Positions 23,341-36,800 of a stretch of 64,000 nucleotides of DNA are shown here, in pieces. How positions within the stretch are numbered: position 1 is the stretch's first letter; every line of letters starts with the position of its first letter. Source of the DNA: Campylorhamphus procurvoides. Its lineage: Eukaryota > Chordata > Aves > Passeriformes > Dendrocolaptidae. Where the stretch lies: assembly GCA_013396655.1 (NCBI GenBank), contig WBMV01006288.1, positions 142,490 through 206,489 on the forward strand. The letters are read 5' to 3'. The translations under genes and the position numbers were made by a program. The notes beneath the pieces are model-generated. The model did not search any database and was not told the DNA's origin. It saw only the letters and a list, made by a program, of their open reading frames with translations.

Positions 23341-26097
23341 TTTCCATATTTTACAACAGCTGTTATATTTTCCTTTGGTTTATAAGCAATTAATAATCCA
23401 ATATTTTTAGTATTTGTGAGGAATAAGTCAGATCTGTGTCTAACATTGTGCAGAAAAAACCCCAAACAACAAAACAAAGCAAAACCAAAACCCCAAACAA
23501 ATTTGCTTGATTTCCAGAGGAAAGATGCAATCAGAAATATAAAGATAACAGGAAACAAAAGCTGAGTAAATAAGCACTTGACACCCATTCATCACTGTGA
23601 TGATACTACTTTATTTTACCATGTTTTAAGAGACTTTAAGATCATACTGGAAATTACATAAACTGAGAGGTTATTCTGTTAAAGGGGAAGACAAGCTGGG
23701 GCACAACCTTATGTTTCTTCAGAGACCAAGGGTGCTGCCATGTGCATTTCCACTTTAGATTTCATTATTTAATGTTTGTCTTGCAAGCCTGTTATTACTC
23801 CCATGTTGTTATTATACTAATGAAAAAACCTCGCAGCATCATATTCCTGTTCAGTTATTTACAGGTCAGAGTCTAGGAGAAGAAAAAAACACCTCTAGTC
23901 ACTAGTCATGTTAATGGTCACCTCTCAACCTCAAATAGCAAAAGAAATAGCTGATTCTGATATTATGGGTAGCCTCAGTTTGCTTAGTAATCCTATTTAT
24001 ACCTGCTTCCCAAGTACTTAAATTTGGTTAGTTTTGGACAAGCATTTCCACTCCATTCTCTTCTCTAGCATAGACTACTGACCCCATCACTTCAAGTATC
24101 TGAGCTGAGTTCTGCATCTCCCTCTTCCCTCAACCCAGGCTCTCCCTCTGAAGCAGAAACTAGTTTAAGCTAAGTGCTGACCACATTTTCCATAGATGTG
24201 GAGTCTTCACTGTGCTGAAAGTAAAATCTCAGTGATTCCTGGTCTTATGAAAGTTATTAATCATATTAGTCCTTTCCTTTTCCACAAAACTGTTGGCTGC
24301 TCACATGGGAAGTAGACTACTACGCATCCAGGGCTATTTTGAAGTAGTTTCCAAAGCAGGCCAGAATTTGTTCACTTTCTAGGTGGGGAATCCTCACCGC
24401 TGCAGATGCAGCTAATGCTAGGAATATTTGCACATCACATTCAGCCTAAATTTTACTCACTTTTTGCCAGTCTTAAATGTACGGATTTGGGCTTGTCTTC
24501 TGCAAAAGGGTAGAATTTATTTTTACAGTTAGACACAAGGCATACTTTTCTCTACTGTGAGATCAGACACATTTCAATCTCTTCTATTCAACTCACCAAA
24601 AGTACTCAGAAGTGTTTACCTATGAAATTAGCTGAACAAATATGTTCAAAAATAGTTATTCCTAAATGACAATGAGAATTGCAGCTAAAAGCTATAACCT
24701 ACACTACTCTAGCTTTAAAAATGGTGGTGTGTCTTTTCCTCCTTCAGCTTTAGCTTTATGAGTGCAATCTAGAACCTGGTTATTTTTCTGGGATAAAATG
24801 AGCACATGTGATGCTGTAGGGCAGAAGCTTTCCAGTAGCTTTTCAAGTTGCACCTGCATCACCTTCTTTTTTTTCCAACCCATCTTCTTTTAAAGGCAGA
24901 AAAAACAATACATGAGAAAAAAAATGGAATTTTCTTTTAATTATTTCTAAAATTTTATGCCACTGCATGCTTTTTGTCTGGGAAATGGCTATACTTAACC
25001 TGAAATGGTAGCAGAATGTAGTAGACAATTATTTGATTAGAGGCAGTTTTGAAATATTAAAAGCCATGTTTAACATTACTGAGTTTTGTCAAGATGTATC
25101 CATTAGCCTTTCAATTGAAAGGTCTTTGAACTTGTTAAGGGAACAATGTAGTTCCAGGTTGTTCCAGTTACAGACAAAAGCCCATGCTAGACTTTGTTCT
25201 GATAGTGATACTTGATGAACAGAAAATTCTATAGGATTTTATGGTGGAAGCTCAGAAATTGTAGCAATTGAGCAAATTAAAATTATCCAGTAGACTTTAA
25301 TACTTGTTTCCAAATTCTTCTCTTACTAACTCTCAAGACTGTGTTTTGACTGTCTTAGAGAAAGGCTCATGTTACTGATGTGATACTAATGTAAATGCTG
25401 TGATTGCAAAGTACTGCGTTTGTGGGTTTTCTTGGCTTGGAGAATCTCAGTCAAGGAGGACATTTTCTTAAATATTTTTAAAATTAATTCAGCCATTATC
25501 AAGAAATCTATATGAATAACCACGGAAGTTTAACATTTTATGATGTTTTCCATTTGTGTAACTAAATAAGTAATAAAATAGGTTCCAATCCAGTGCTGTT
25601 TACTCCACAACTGCAAGGGTTGTTTCAAAAATCATTCATAAAATGCTAGATGGTAAAAATAGATTAAGACATTTATCTGGTCTATGAGTATAAATATTAT
25701 CATATAATTATGCAAGCATATTTGTATAAATCATGGAGTATTGTTCAGTTCAAAAGAATATTTTGCTGAGAAAGGAATAAAATCTTGGAGTTTAGGTTTT
25801 TTTCTGAAACTTTTGAAAGGATGTAAAAACATAATTTTAAAAACCTATGAATGTGTCAAGTTATTTTTTTTTTATTTACTGTGCACATGCTGAGGTATGT
25901 TTAAAATATTATATAATAGAGTACATGTATGCACATTCTACCCCCATACACCCACAACCACACACAGACATGCACTTGTCACACAACAATAGGAGGGTCT
26001 TATGTTACTTTAAAAAACTGTAAACCATTCTGAATTCTAGGACTATATGAACAATACAAACTTCCAAGATTCACTTATGAGTTTCTAAATTTCACCA
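23341..26097. other. AT-rich DNA without a recognised gene
   Basis: No gene is recognised; open frames are short. An A/C-rich stretch without T lies around 23453-23500. A T run occurs near 25865-25873 and a C/A-rich stretch near 25941-25965. No promoter-like CpG cluster is present. Confidence 0.55.
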
Positions 26098-26121
26098 AAC
26101 TTTCTCCACAACTTTCTCCAC
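26098..26121. repeat. 12-bp tandem duplication beside CR1
   Basis: AACTTTCTCCAC occurs twice in tandem, directly before the 3' end of the minus-strand CR1. CR1 usually lacks long target-site duplications. This is therefore more likely slippage or insertion-site repair than a classical duplication of the target. Confidence 0.8.
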
Positions 26122-26122
26122 A

Positions 26123-27950
26123 ATCATAGAATCATAGAGTTGCTAAGGTTGGAAAAAACCTTTAGGGTCACCAAATTCCACTGTCAACTCAGCACCAACA
26201 CCATGTTCACCATTAAACCATGATCTCAAGCACCATGTCCACATATTTTTTGAGTGCTTCAAAGGATGGTGAATCCACTGTTTCCCTGAGCAATGCTTGA
26301 CTGCCTTTTCCATGAAGAAGTTCTTCCTGATGTCCAATCTGAACCTCCCCTGGTGCAGCTTGAGGCTATTTCCTCTCCTGTCACTTGCCTAGGAGAAGAG
26401 ACTGACCCCCATCTTGCTGCAATCTGCTTTCAGGTAGTTGTAGAGAACAATAAAGTGACTCCTGAGCCTCCTTTTCTCCAGACTAAACACCCCTAGCTCC
26501 CTTGTCCCCTCCTCAAAAGACTTGTGCTCCAGACCCTTCACCAGCTCCCTTTCTCTTCTTTGGACACGCTCCAGCAACTCAACATCTTTCTTGTAGTGAG
26601 GGTCCCAAAACCGACCACAGAATTGATGGTGTGACCTCATCAGTGCCAAGTACAGGAGAAAAATCACTGCCCTGGTTCTGCTGGCCACACTATTTCTGAT
26701 GCAGGCCATGATACCATTGGCCTTCCTGGCCACCTATGCACACTGCTGGCTCATTTTCAGCTGCTGTCAGCCAGCACCTAGAGGTCCTTTTCCACTAAAC
26801 ACCTTTCCAACCACTCTGCCCCCAGACTGTAGCACTGCAGAAGTTTGTTCTAACCCAAGTGTAGAACCCAACACTTGGCCTTGACCCATCAACGTGACCA
26901 GTCTAGATTCCTCTGCAGAGCCTTCCTACCCTCCAGCAGAACAACACTCCCACCTGATTTAGTGTCATCTGCCAACTGAGGGTGCACTCAATCCTCTAGT
27001 CCAGGTCATCAATGAAGGTATAAAATAGGACTGGCCCCAACACTGAGCCAGACCAGCCACCATCTGGATTTAACTCCATTCACCGCCACTCTCTGGGCCC
27101 AGAGATCCAGCCATATTTCTACCCAGTGAACACTGCACTCATCCACACCATGGGAACCCAGTTTCTCTAGGAGAATGTTGTGGGAAATGGTGTCAAAGGC
27201 GTTCCCAAAGTCTAGGTAAGATGACACCCACAGCCTTTCCCTCATCCACTAAGTAGGTCACTGTGCCAAAGAAGGAGATCAGTTTGGTTAAGCAGGACCT
27301 TTCTTTCATAAAGCCATGCTGACTGATCCCCTGGTTGTCCTGTACATGTTGCATGACAACACTCAAGGTGATCTGTTCCATGACCTTCCCTGGTACTGAA
27401 GTCAGGATGAAAGGCCTGTAGTTTCCCTAACCCTCTTTCTGACCCTTCTTATAGATGAGCATCACATTTGCCAGCTTCCAGTCACCTGAGATCTCCCCAG
27501 CTGACCAGGACTGATGATAAATGATGGAAAATGACTTGGGGAGTTCTTCTGCCAGCTCCCTCAGTACCCTTGGGTGAATCCTATCTGGCCCCGTGGACTC
27601 ATGTGGGTCTAAGTTGCATAGCAGTTCACTGACCATTCCCTCCTGGATTAAGGTGGCTTCATTCTGTTCCCTGTCTCTGTCGTCCAGCTCAGAAAGCTGG
27701 GTACCTTGGAGACTATTGGTCTTGCTATTTCAAGACTAAGGTAAAGACGGCATTAAGTCCCTGAACCTTTCCCTCATACTTTGTCACTACATTTCCCTCC
27801 ACATCCAGCAAAGGATGGAGATCCTCCTTGGCCCTCCTTTGCTTGCTAATGTATTTGTAGAAACACTTTTTCTTGTCTTTCACAGAGTATCCAGATTAAT
27901 TTCTAGGTGGGCTTTGGCCCTCCTAATTTTCTACCTGAATGTTTGTTGAA
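26123..27950 (-). mobile_element. CR1 LINE, minus strand, about 1.8 kb
   Basis: This is the longest CR1 in the window. On the plus strand it starts with the terminal words ATCATAGAATCATAGAG and runs through the 3' UTR into ORF2. It then continues through the RT domain and the linker between endonuclease and RT, fading near 27950. The 5' end, including the endonuclease and ORF1, is absent. Its tail and ORF2 differ from the copies at 20.2 and 57.7 kb, so it is another subfamily. It has many stops and frameshifts and is an old, dead copy. Confidence 0.96.
26213..27945 (-). pseudogene. CR1 ORF2 reverse-transcriptase remnant, broken
   Basis: Read on the minus strand from 27945, pieces of the CR1 ORF2 protein appear in order. 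A linker piece near 27660-27700 is followed by the RT start at 27427-27636 (GPDRIHPRVLRELAEELPKS, then ANVMLIYKKG). Next come SQHGFMKERSCLTKLISF (27193-27381) and YLDFGNAFDTISHNILLEKL (27009-27245). The catalytic box reads LADDTK, with the ADD codons at 26964-26972, where intact elements usually have FADD. The post-RT region (26389-26733) includes [17 protein letters not shown] and [15 protein letters not shown]. The ORF ends with MV and TAA (stop at 26213-26215). The pieces lie in different frames, so no full protein can be made. Confidence 0.92.
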
Positions 27951-28559
27951 ACATATGTCTCTATGTTTGTTCACTTTTACAGCATGACTTGATCTTTAAG
28001 AAAAGAAAAGGACAGTTAACAATTATGATTATAAACTTGGTGAAGACAGAGATGGAAAGGAAGCCTGTCAAATAGTATAAGTTTCCATTTTCCACTGTAC
28101 ATATTTACTTTGAGCATTTGTATTTTAAAAGTCCAAAGAAATATGCCTTTCCCACCTTGTTCTATATGGACGGATGTTTTTGACACACACATGCAATACT
28201 GTCTCTTTGAGGCTTCAGGTATAATCTTTTCTCTAGTATTCATATTTCCCTAGTATTCATATTTCCCTAGTAACCTTAGAATACACTTGATGTGTGGTGG
28301 TCTGGGCAAGAACTGTTTAGGAGTTAAGGATACATAATTTGTATTGAAGGGAAGGAGAGAGCAAAAGTTCTCATATATGATATGAATTTTAAAGAGTTGT
28401 ATGGAAAGGGTTAAAATGTTTCAAACTAGCCATGCTTTGCACTCGAGTGATTAGGTGTAACTCCCAATTAAAGATCAATAAAGCCTTTAAAGTGATTTAT
28501 AAAAATGGATTAGTAAGAAATGTCCATTTAGAAACTACTGTGAGTAAAATCACTATACT
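27951..28559. other. AT-rich DNA without a recognised gene
   Basis: The CR1 match fades at about 27950. I see no gene beyond it. A 17-bp tandem duplication lies at 28235-28268. Confidence 0.5.
28235..28268. repeat. 17-bp perfect tandem duplication
   Basis: AGTATTCATATTTCCCT occurs twice in direct succession (28235-28251 and 28252-28268), followed by AGTAAC. It is a simple local duplication of ordinary AT-rich sequence. Confidence 0.9.
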
Positions 28560-28760
28560 CTCTGTCATATTGATCGGGCCTTTATGTCTAAACACGCATT
28601 AACTGGGGCAGACAATAAAAATTAATCCTCTTCTTTCGTAAAATGGAAGGTCATTTTCCCAGCTGTCCCTAGGGGGAATGATGTCATTAAACATGCTACT
28701 AAGACATTTTATTAAATTTGACTAGGCTGTTTGCATAAAAGTAAATTAGAGCAGTCAATA
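28560..28760. promoter_or_regulatory. possible conserved non-coding block
   Basis: This stretch holds a cluster of words typical of developmental enhancers, including TTAATCC, ATGATGTCATTAAAC and TTTGCATAAA, and keeps some CpGs (TTGATCGGGCC, AAACACGCATTAA). No frame or repeat explains it. Conservation is inferred from composition and motifs only. Confidence 0.25.
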
Positions 28761-28903
28761 TTGGAAAGAAAGGGATTTTAAGAAGCAATAACTAGAGGTA
28801 TTTATTGTAGGTGTATTATACAACAGATTCATAATTAAATTCAAAACAACTCCATTAAAATAATGTTAAGGGCCTGGCTCATATGACAAAATGCACGATT
28901 TTC

Positions 28904-28948
28904 AGACCCCTAAGCATGCCCTGTTGTACCTAAGCATTTCAGGGGTCT
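28904..28948. other. weak hairpin candidate
   Basis: AGACCCCT (28904-28911) is the exact reverse complement of AGGGGTCT (28941-28948), with a 29-base spacer. The word CCTAAGCAT also occurs as a direct repeat inside it. The paired length is only eight bases, so a microRNA call is not supported. Confidence 0.35.
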
Positions 28949-30793
28949 CCAAGCAGTAGGGGACTTGACATACCATATGTGCTGATATTCTCTGCTCTTT
29001 CCCCTCCAGGATAATTTATAAATAAAACCACCGAGCAAAGGGGTGAAACTGTAACTAGCGCCAACCCAACTGAGATGTGCCCTCTATAAAACACCTGCAG
29101 TTTCAGTTCCAGCATGCATCTCGTTACATGCATGTTATCTCGGGTAAGAAGCATCTTTCAAGCCTGTAAGAAAAATAGAAAAGTGGAAATAGGAGAAGTC
29201 ATTTAAGATTATATTCTGCTTAAGGTGTGTGGCCTTCAAGCTGCTGCTGCCCACAGGATCCATTTGCCCGGACCCCAGCAGAGCAGAGAGTTTACACCTA
29301 AACATAGCATCTCTACCACAGCACCTGCTGAAACTGTTTGTGTCTGAATGCACCCTGGGGTCACTCCTGGGCTAGCTAGTGTATAAGAAACAATTTTTTT
29401 GAAGGTTAAAGTCAGAATTTCAAGTTGCATTTTTGTGTCTTATTGTGTAGTGCAGACCTCACTGCCATTCCTCGGGGTAGGTGACCTCCTTCCCCTCCTC
29501 CCTTCTACAGGAAATTCAACAACAGTTAAGCCACTGAGACCACTGCATGTTGCACTGTCCACATAGGACTGTGTTATCTTCACAATCTCTAGTCAGCTTT
29601 ATACATCAATTTGCTGTCTCTTATTGCTAAGTAATTGCTAAGTATTGTAGATAACTTGATATATGGAACATCTTTGTTTTAACACTAGCAGAGTGTGGGT
29701 CTTGGCCATGGATAAAGGACTGGACTCCCATGTTAATTCTGATCATATGTACCCTAATGCTACTCTTATTATTAGAAATGTTTTTAGAGTACCACCACAA
29801 AATCACTTCTATTTTTACCAGATAAGACAAAAATAAAAGCTATTTTCTCTTCTTTATCCACAAATTTCCTAAATTAAATCAGGCCAGTAAATGAATTTCC
29901 TGTTTGAATAACGCATCAAATTTTGATGGGTAAGAGGTGATCCTGTGATTGTGAAACCTAAAGTTGAGCTTTGAGTTTCATACTTGGTTAAGACACAGAG
30001 TGCCTGTGCCACAGAGTAATCACTTCAGGACATACCCCACAAAAGGTCTGAGGTGCCTTGTGGTGGCAGCTGGGTAAGTGCTTCAAAAGGAAATTGGTGG
30101 AGGAGGTGTAATCTGTAACCAGCTGAGAGGAACAGGGAGTGGGGATGGATGCTGTGGGCATGGGCAGGTTGGTGATCATGATAAGACTTTGAAACATGGA
30201 TGTAGAACTGACTGAAAAATATAATAATAGTGCCTCTGTATCATGACTACTAAAATACTAGTTTTACCATTTCTGCATTTTGACCAAAGAGCAAAAAACT
30301 GAATAATTCCATGTTCTGGCAGATAGTTGACAGAGAAAAAAAATGACTAGTAAGAAATTATATTTTGACCACTTAAAATCTCCTCCCTGATCTCTTTGCA
30401 ACAAAAAGATTATAAGAACTCTCAGACATTATTGATTAAAAAGAAAAAAAAATAATAACTTCATAATATCTAACAGTTTCCTAAACTGTTTATTCAGAGA
30501 TTTGAACATATACTGAATTTCTGATATTTATATCTGATTCGTGGCCTGAATCTCTGAAATTCATAGCCTACAAATGCATTAAATAATACAACAATAGAAC
30601 TTCGACATGAAAAGAGATACAAGAAATTAATAAATACTTGCTAGGTAAATAAGTTCAGCCCATGTTTCTCTTCAAGGAAATGTTTAAGCTATTCTCATAC
30701 ATGCTATAGAGTAAGCAATATGTACGGAGCCATTGTGCAGAGAATACACATAGTGAGTGTCCAATTTGAACATGTTAATCCAACCTAAGCCTG

Positions 30794-30819
30794 TTTTTTT
30801 TTCTTTTTTTTTTTTTTTT
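30794..30819. repeat. poly-T tract
   Basis: Nine T, one C and sixteen T. No retrocopy body can be recognised next to it, so it is called only as a homopolymer. Confidence 0.85.
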
Positions 30820-33800
30820 CTTCCACCAAAGCTTCAATATGCATCTGATCTCAGGATATTGGATTTTTCTTTGAGGAAGGAAATAAATGACTTATCTGGG
30901 GAATAAACCAGTCTTCTCTCTCTGCATTGCTCACCATATATATTGTGCTAAAATAAGGTTCACTGATTCTAATGTAAATCTCTAAAGCTGAACCATGATA
31001 ATATAAGTTTCTGCATTTTATGCGGTAGGTAAGTAGGTTGCATCTTTGAAAAAAAAAGTAGTGAGAGAGATTAGTGATTGTACCTAAGGAGAAAGGGAAC
31101 AGACTGAAATACCTTTAGGGTCTGAAACTCCTTGACATACTAGGAAAAACTGTTCAAACACATTTGTTTACTGCTAAAATTAAGATGCATCTTGCAATAG
31201 GACTGTTCCACTCTTGCCCTCCCCTCCCCCTTCCCTTTCCCATCTTGCTTTTTACACACACATTTTATGTCATCAAGATTTTGTCTACATGGGCAATTCA
31301 TACAAGTACAAACCAGCTTGCATCACTGTTAAAAAAGCTGTGTCTATAAGACTGTCTTTTGCAACAATGTCATTGTCAACATTTCTGGGGGATTTTCATT
31401 CCTCCAGAAACAGAAATTAATTTCTCTTCCAAAGAAGTTACACCATAGCTCTTTGTTGTCTGACGTGATGCTTTCCCACATGGCTTTGCTGCTAACCCCA
31501 AATGTCCAACCTGCCTATTGAAATACTTTTTTCTAGCTTGAAGTCAAGGTAATGGATGATAACTCCCTGTGCTAGCACAGACAGGTTCAGCTTAGTCCAG
31601 AGTGACTGTCAAAGATACCTCATGCTTCTCACCATGTAACACACTTCTTCAGTGTCCCAAATAGACTACAGATCACATCTGTCACTGGGATACTTTAACT
31701 TGTCAACAGCAGTGACTATAGCAATGACTGCGAGAGTGACTGCACAGGATCGGGGTTCAAGATTGACTTATAAAAACAGAAAGGAGAAAGGTGGAGCTCT
31801 CATATTGGCATGACTATTTTGCCTTGTTACAGCAATTCTGACAGAATTCCAGGTTGGGAATACCGTCATAGCTTTGATGGCATTGCAAAGCAAATTGGCA
31901 AGAGTATTCCAGTAAACCCATCCTTTTTTTCCCCAGGCAGAAATGCTTTTCAGACAAGAAGCTTTTTGATGTTTAACAATCCATCTGAGGCTCTGTAGAT
32001 TGATCCAGTCACCCAGCCTGCCATTCCCACTGTCACTTGGTTCCTGCAAATGCTCAAGATGCCAAAAGCATGGTAGGAAAGACCATATTTCTTCCCAAGC
32101 TACTTCCCAGCTTCTGGATCAAAACAGGTCTAGAAAACAGTATACTTAACCTGTCTGTTCTCTGCTGGCTTCATTTCCTTCCCTATGACAGATGGGCCAT
32201 ATTTAAGAAAGTATGCTACATCATTTGACTGTTGAGAGCCATCATCTGTAGCTGCATTATTAAGTACCTATCATGCTTTGATCATCCAGGAAATTAATCC
32301 TATTAATCAGTGCATAATTATTATCAACACAAATCTTTAGTGAGTATTTTTTAAAAATAAAAACCTTATCAGGGCACTTTTTCAACAAGAACTTTAGCAA
32401 GATTCTTTTTATTGATGCAGTTCTCAGGAAAGCACATCATAAGTACAACTTCAACTTTTCCAAAAGCTAGTAAAGAAGTTCATTACAGTTACTGCTGAAA
32501 AAATAGGCTATGTTTATCATATAGCACTAGTAAGTCAGAAGTGCCTCAGTGCCACAAAATAGCTTGAAAATTACTGCAGCCATATCAAGTGACATTTGAA
32601 ACACAGAAAGAAGGGTTCAGCACTTGCATAGTGAACCTACACTCTCCTTTACCCTTTAACAGGTCCTTACTGTCATGCAGATACATAGGAATTACATCTG
32701 GGTTGAATAACAAGAGTTTACCCAGGAACTTGTTTAGAACAAGCTTTCTAGGGAACAGGAAAAAAAAGGGTTACCTTAGTGTAAGCCCATCTGGTATGCC
32801 AGGGAGACTAGGGAAACACAGGAAGACAAATAGGCAGTTGATTGTGGTAATGGATGGAAGACATTCTCAGAAAACATTCGCTGCAAGACTAGGCATCCCT
32901 CTTCTTTCTCTTTCCCCTTAGGCACACTGCTGAATATCCTGATTTTAGGGAACTTGTCATGTTAAGAAGAACAATTTTGGTTTGTTCTGCTATCACAGTT
33001 TCCTGGCCTGGCAGGGAAAACAAGTGGTAGATGGCAGCTACATTTCTCTGATCCCTCTATCTCTCTATCTCAGATAGTGGGATTGAGGCCAATCACATCA
33101 GTCCCTTAAATTCCTGACCAGCCTTCAGCAGCAAAGCACAGCACACTGTCTAGGAAAAAACTCCTTTTTACTTTTTCTCAAGTGAGATCAAACTTCTAAA
33201 TTTTGTGAATTGAAACGTCACTTGTCCTTTAGTTTAAAATCTCATAACTAGCATTGCTTGCTCTACTTTCATATTTAGCAGTCCACAGATTTAAGATAAA
33301 ATCTTGGAAGATGTTTATATTTATTTTTGTTAGAAATGTTCCTACCTAGCTAACGCCATGGTACATAGGATGACTTAATTCATAATCAAATCACTACCTT
33401 CATAAAGCAAAACCAACAACTTTAAAGGGGCAAGAGCTGTGGCATGGTAAGAGAGGAATTATGTAATTATCAGAGTTCTTTGTACAGACACAGAGTAATT
33501 GTACTTCTAGGTATATCTCAGTGTGTATGAAGTGCAGAATCTAACCCTACATAAAGACTAAGTAATAGAAAGGAGTGTTAGATACCTACTCACTGTGCTG
33601 AATTCACACACTGGATGATAATTCTTTTGTAACAGCAGGCGTTCATAACTTTACTTGAATGCAGGTGCCTGTTTATAAGAACTATTGAATGATTTCCCTG
33701 TAATGAAATCTTTCTTGAGGAGATAAAATCCACACACAGGTAGTTAAAAAATGGTTCTACAGCCCAATATATTACTTACCAATGTGGTCAATGTATTTAC

Positions 33801-36800
33801 AGACCAATCCCCATTAGGGTTGTCATGGTTTCACCAAAGGAATCCTGGTTATCAATTTCTATCCTGTTCATCTGATTTCCCTGAGCTTTTACCAAAGCCT
33901 AATAGACATTGCCTAAAGAATTTACAATTCTCAATAAAAATGACAGGACTTATATTTACAGAACAAAATTATGTAGATTCTCTTTTGGGTCTGATTCGAC
34001 AGTAGGGAGGATTCAAGCAGTGTTAGCAAAACTGAGGGCAGATTGGATTTTTCTGCCAGGGGAAAAGAGGACAAAAGGACAGACCATGATGTGCTGGAAG
34101 GTGAATAGGTGTGTGCATAGAGGGTACTCTGAGTTAGAAGTATTGAACTGCATGTTTCCTGGAAACTCCTAGGCAATTCTTAGAAAATCTTTGGTCCTGA
34201 CTGTTCTGATGAGCTTATTTGCCTAGTTGTAAAGATTCTGGGTAAAACTAAGGAATTTATAACACTGAGCATTACTATCCAAAGCACATCCTTGCTATGA
34301 GGTCAACTAAAGAAATTCTGATTTTATAAAGGTTTCCGTCATCTCTTAGGTGCTCTCTCTTTTTCTTTTCTTTCTACTCTTAACATGCTCATTCCTCTCT
34401 AGACCAATACCCCACTGTTTTTGTGATAGGCCCTTTTGTGATGTTCAGCAGGATGATGATGCCCTTTCTGCACTGCATATCTTGTCTAATTTATCCGTCC
34501 ATCTTTCCTCAAGAAAAGCTCCTCTGAAAGCCCAGAATTAACAGAAGCCAAAGAACGTACCTTACTGGAGTGTATTTTTTATGTGTAAAATTTTATTTTT
34601 TGCATTTTCTTAGCACATTTCAGATGTTAGATATTGCACTGGTGAGGACTGCACTCAGTTGGAAAACTTCAGGAATGCGGTCATGGTAGTCATGGTAAGC
34701 ATCATAGTGGAAGTAAGTGGCATTCATGAGTATTCTGCTTTCTTTACACTGAATTTTCTTAGTGTACCTGGTTAATGATGGTCAGCTTTCACTGACAGTT
34801 TTCTTTAATAGATTCTCCTATTAGCTCAGGGACTTAGCTTTCCTCTTTCTTTTATGAAAATTATTGCAACTCTGTGTTGCCCGTATTGCATCCCATATTT
34901 GTACTTTCTGAGAAATATTAAAACAGGGGGAATAGCCTATGATATTGTGTATTCCTGCAGCTGGAACTTACAGCTCAAAAGGGTCCATACGTCATTAACT
35001 CCCCACACCTTGATCAATCAAATATCCTATAACAAATTCAAGGCGCTTAATAAAGACTGATAGTCACAACTAGAATTTGCTCGAGGGATAACCCTGGAGC
35101 ACTCCTAGTGCCTGGGTGTCCGCAATGGCCTGGATTCTGCTACGCAACCAGTGTGTGATCCTACATAGCAGATCAATGAAATATCTAAACTTGCAGCAAC
35201 CATCAGACCTAAGGCAACCACCAGGAGTACTGAAATCTGAGATTAGCAGGGTACTGTAAATACCATTCAACTCCCTTTGATGCCTCATGACAACATCTAA
35301 TCCAAGAATTTACATAACAAGCTGTATTTTTTTTATCCTTTTATTTTCTCTCAACCAATTACAAAAACCTTTCCGTAAGTTAATCAATGCCAATCTGAAA
35401 TAGCCTATTTTTATTTTTGGCTGGAAGTCTGTTTGTTTGGAAGAACTGTTTGTGTGAAGACTGTTAGGCATTGGCAGATTCAGAAATTTACCTATTTTTT
35501 GTTTAAATTTTTTTTGTGTTGGATTTTGGTCTTTTGATGTCATGCTGGCATTTCACCTTGATTAATTCCCTGCCACCAAATAGATTCACAGGAGCTCATA
35601 ATCTTCTACCATCCTTGCTGTTCCTATCCAGACAAATCTTTTGGCAATGTTTGGCCACATTAAAAGGCAGCCATGGCAGTATAGTGCTTTATGAAGTGAT
35701 TGATGAGTTTGATGCTAGACATGAGGTTTTTCAAGGACAAGCAGCTCTCTGGGAAGAGTGACATAAGAGTGGAGGCTTTGCTGATTGTTTCTTCCGGAAC
35801 TGAGCTATAAGGACAAGCAGAGTTAGACAGATCAAGGCAACAGTAGAACACGTTTACCTTGGTTCTCATTCCAACTTCCATTTGTGTTTACATGAGTAAA
35901 GGGAAGATGGTGGGAAGAGATTTGGGCATAGAAAACTATTGCATCATTGCAGCCATGAAGCATTGTAGCTGCCATAGGGAGAGATCACTGGATATTTAAA
36001 GTGGAATACTCAGAATGTGTGTTTTGCATTGCAAAATAAATACGTTTTTCTGAATCACTTTTTTTTTAATTAGTTTTGGTTTGTGATTGGGGCTGGATGC
36101 AGCTGTGGGGATGAAGAGAAGATAAAATTTATTTGCGTTGTAAAAAATCCAGGGGCTTTCCTGATCTTTTTTATGAGAATAGATTTAATTCAGGAGTGGT
36201 TTAACTTGACTCTGAGAAAAAGATGCTAACAGCCATAACATGTTCTCCAGGTAGGCTTTCATTTCACTCCAAATGTCCTGCCAGTGGCAGTCTTTGTACC
36301 ATTTTTGCTTTTTGAAGATTCCCTATAAATAGGCTGTTATAAGTTGCTCTCTGTCAGTCTGTTTCTAATGCTAGAATGACTGAAATACTTTCAATCCAAT
36401 CCAAAATCAAGCAGCAGCCAATACTTAAAGTCACCTCTATATGGGTCACCAGGTTCCTCTGAGTTCCTCTTACATGTAGAAAGTCTGAAAGTCAGATCTA
36501 CTTCTTGTATGCAATCTTAATAATATTTAAATAGCGCACACACACCTCACATGCTTTAATTAGTACAACAGATTTTTTTCAAAAACTATGAAGGGAAAGG
36601 CACCATTTTCGATGAATTCTTAGAAAAAGTGTGTGTCCCTCTCTGAGCTACTACATGTCTGTCCCTTTTTGTTCCCGAAGCCATGGCTTCAGAGTGTAAA
36701 TGCGAGTCCTGCATGAGGTGGAAAAGTTATGTCATGGAGTTGTGAGAATATGGCTTTTATCCTGCATTCTGGGAATGGTTTTGTTCTCCATTCTCTGCTA

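Noticed and set aside
22887..23393. 156- to 168-codon plus-strand frames around the gap
   Set aside because: Most of the length is undetermined N bases and the rest is pyrimidine repeat.
28904..28948. Possible microRNA precursor
   Set aside because: Only eight contiguous base pairs at the base of the arms; the rest does not pair well enough.
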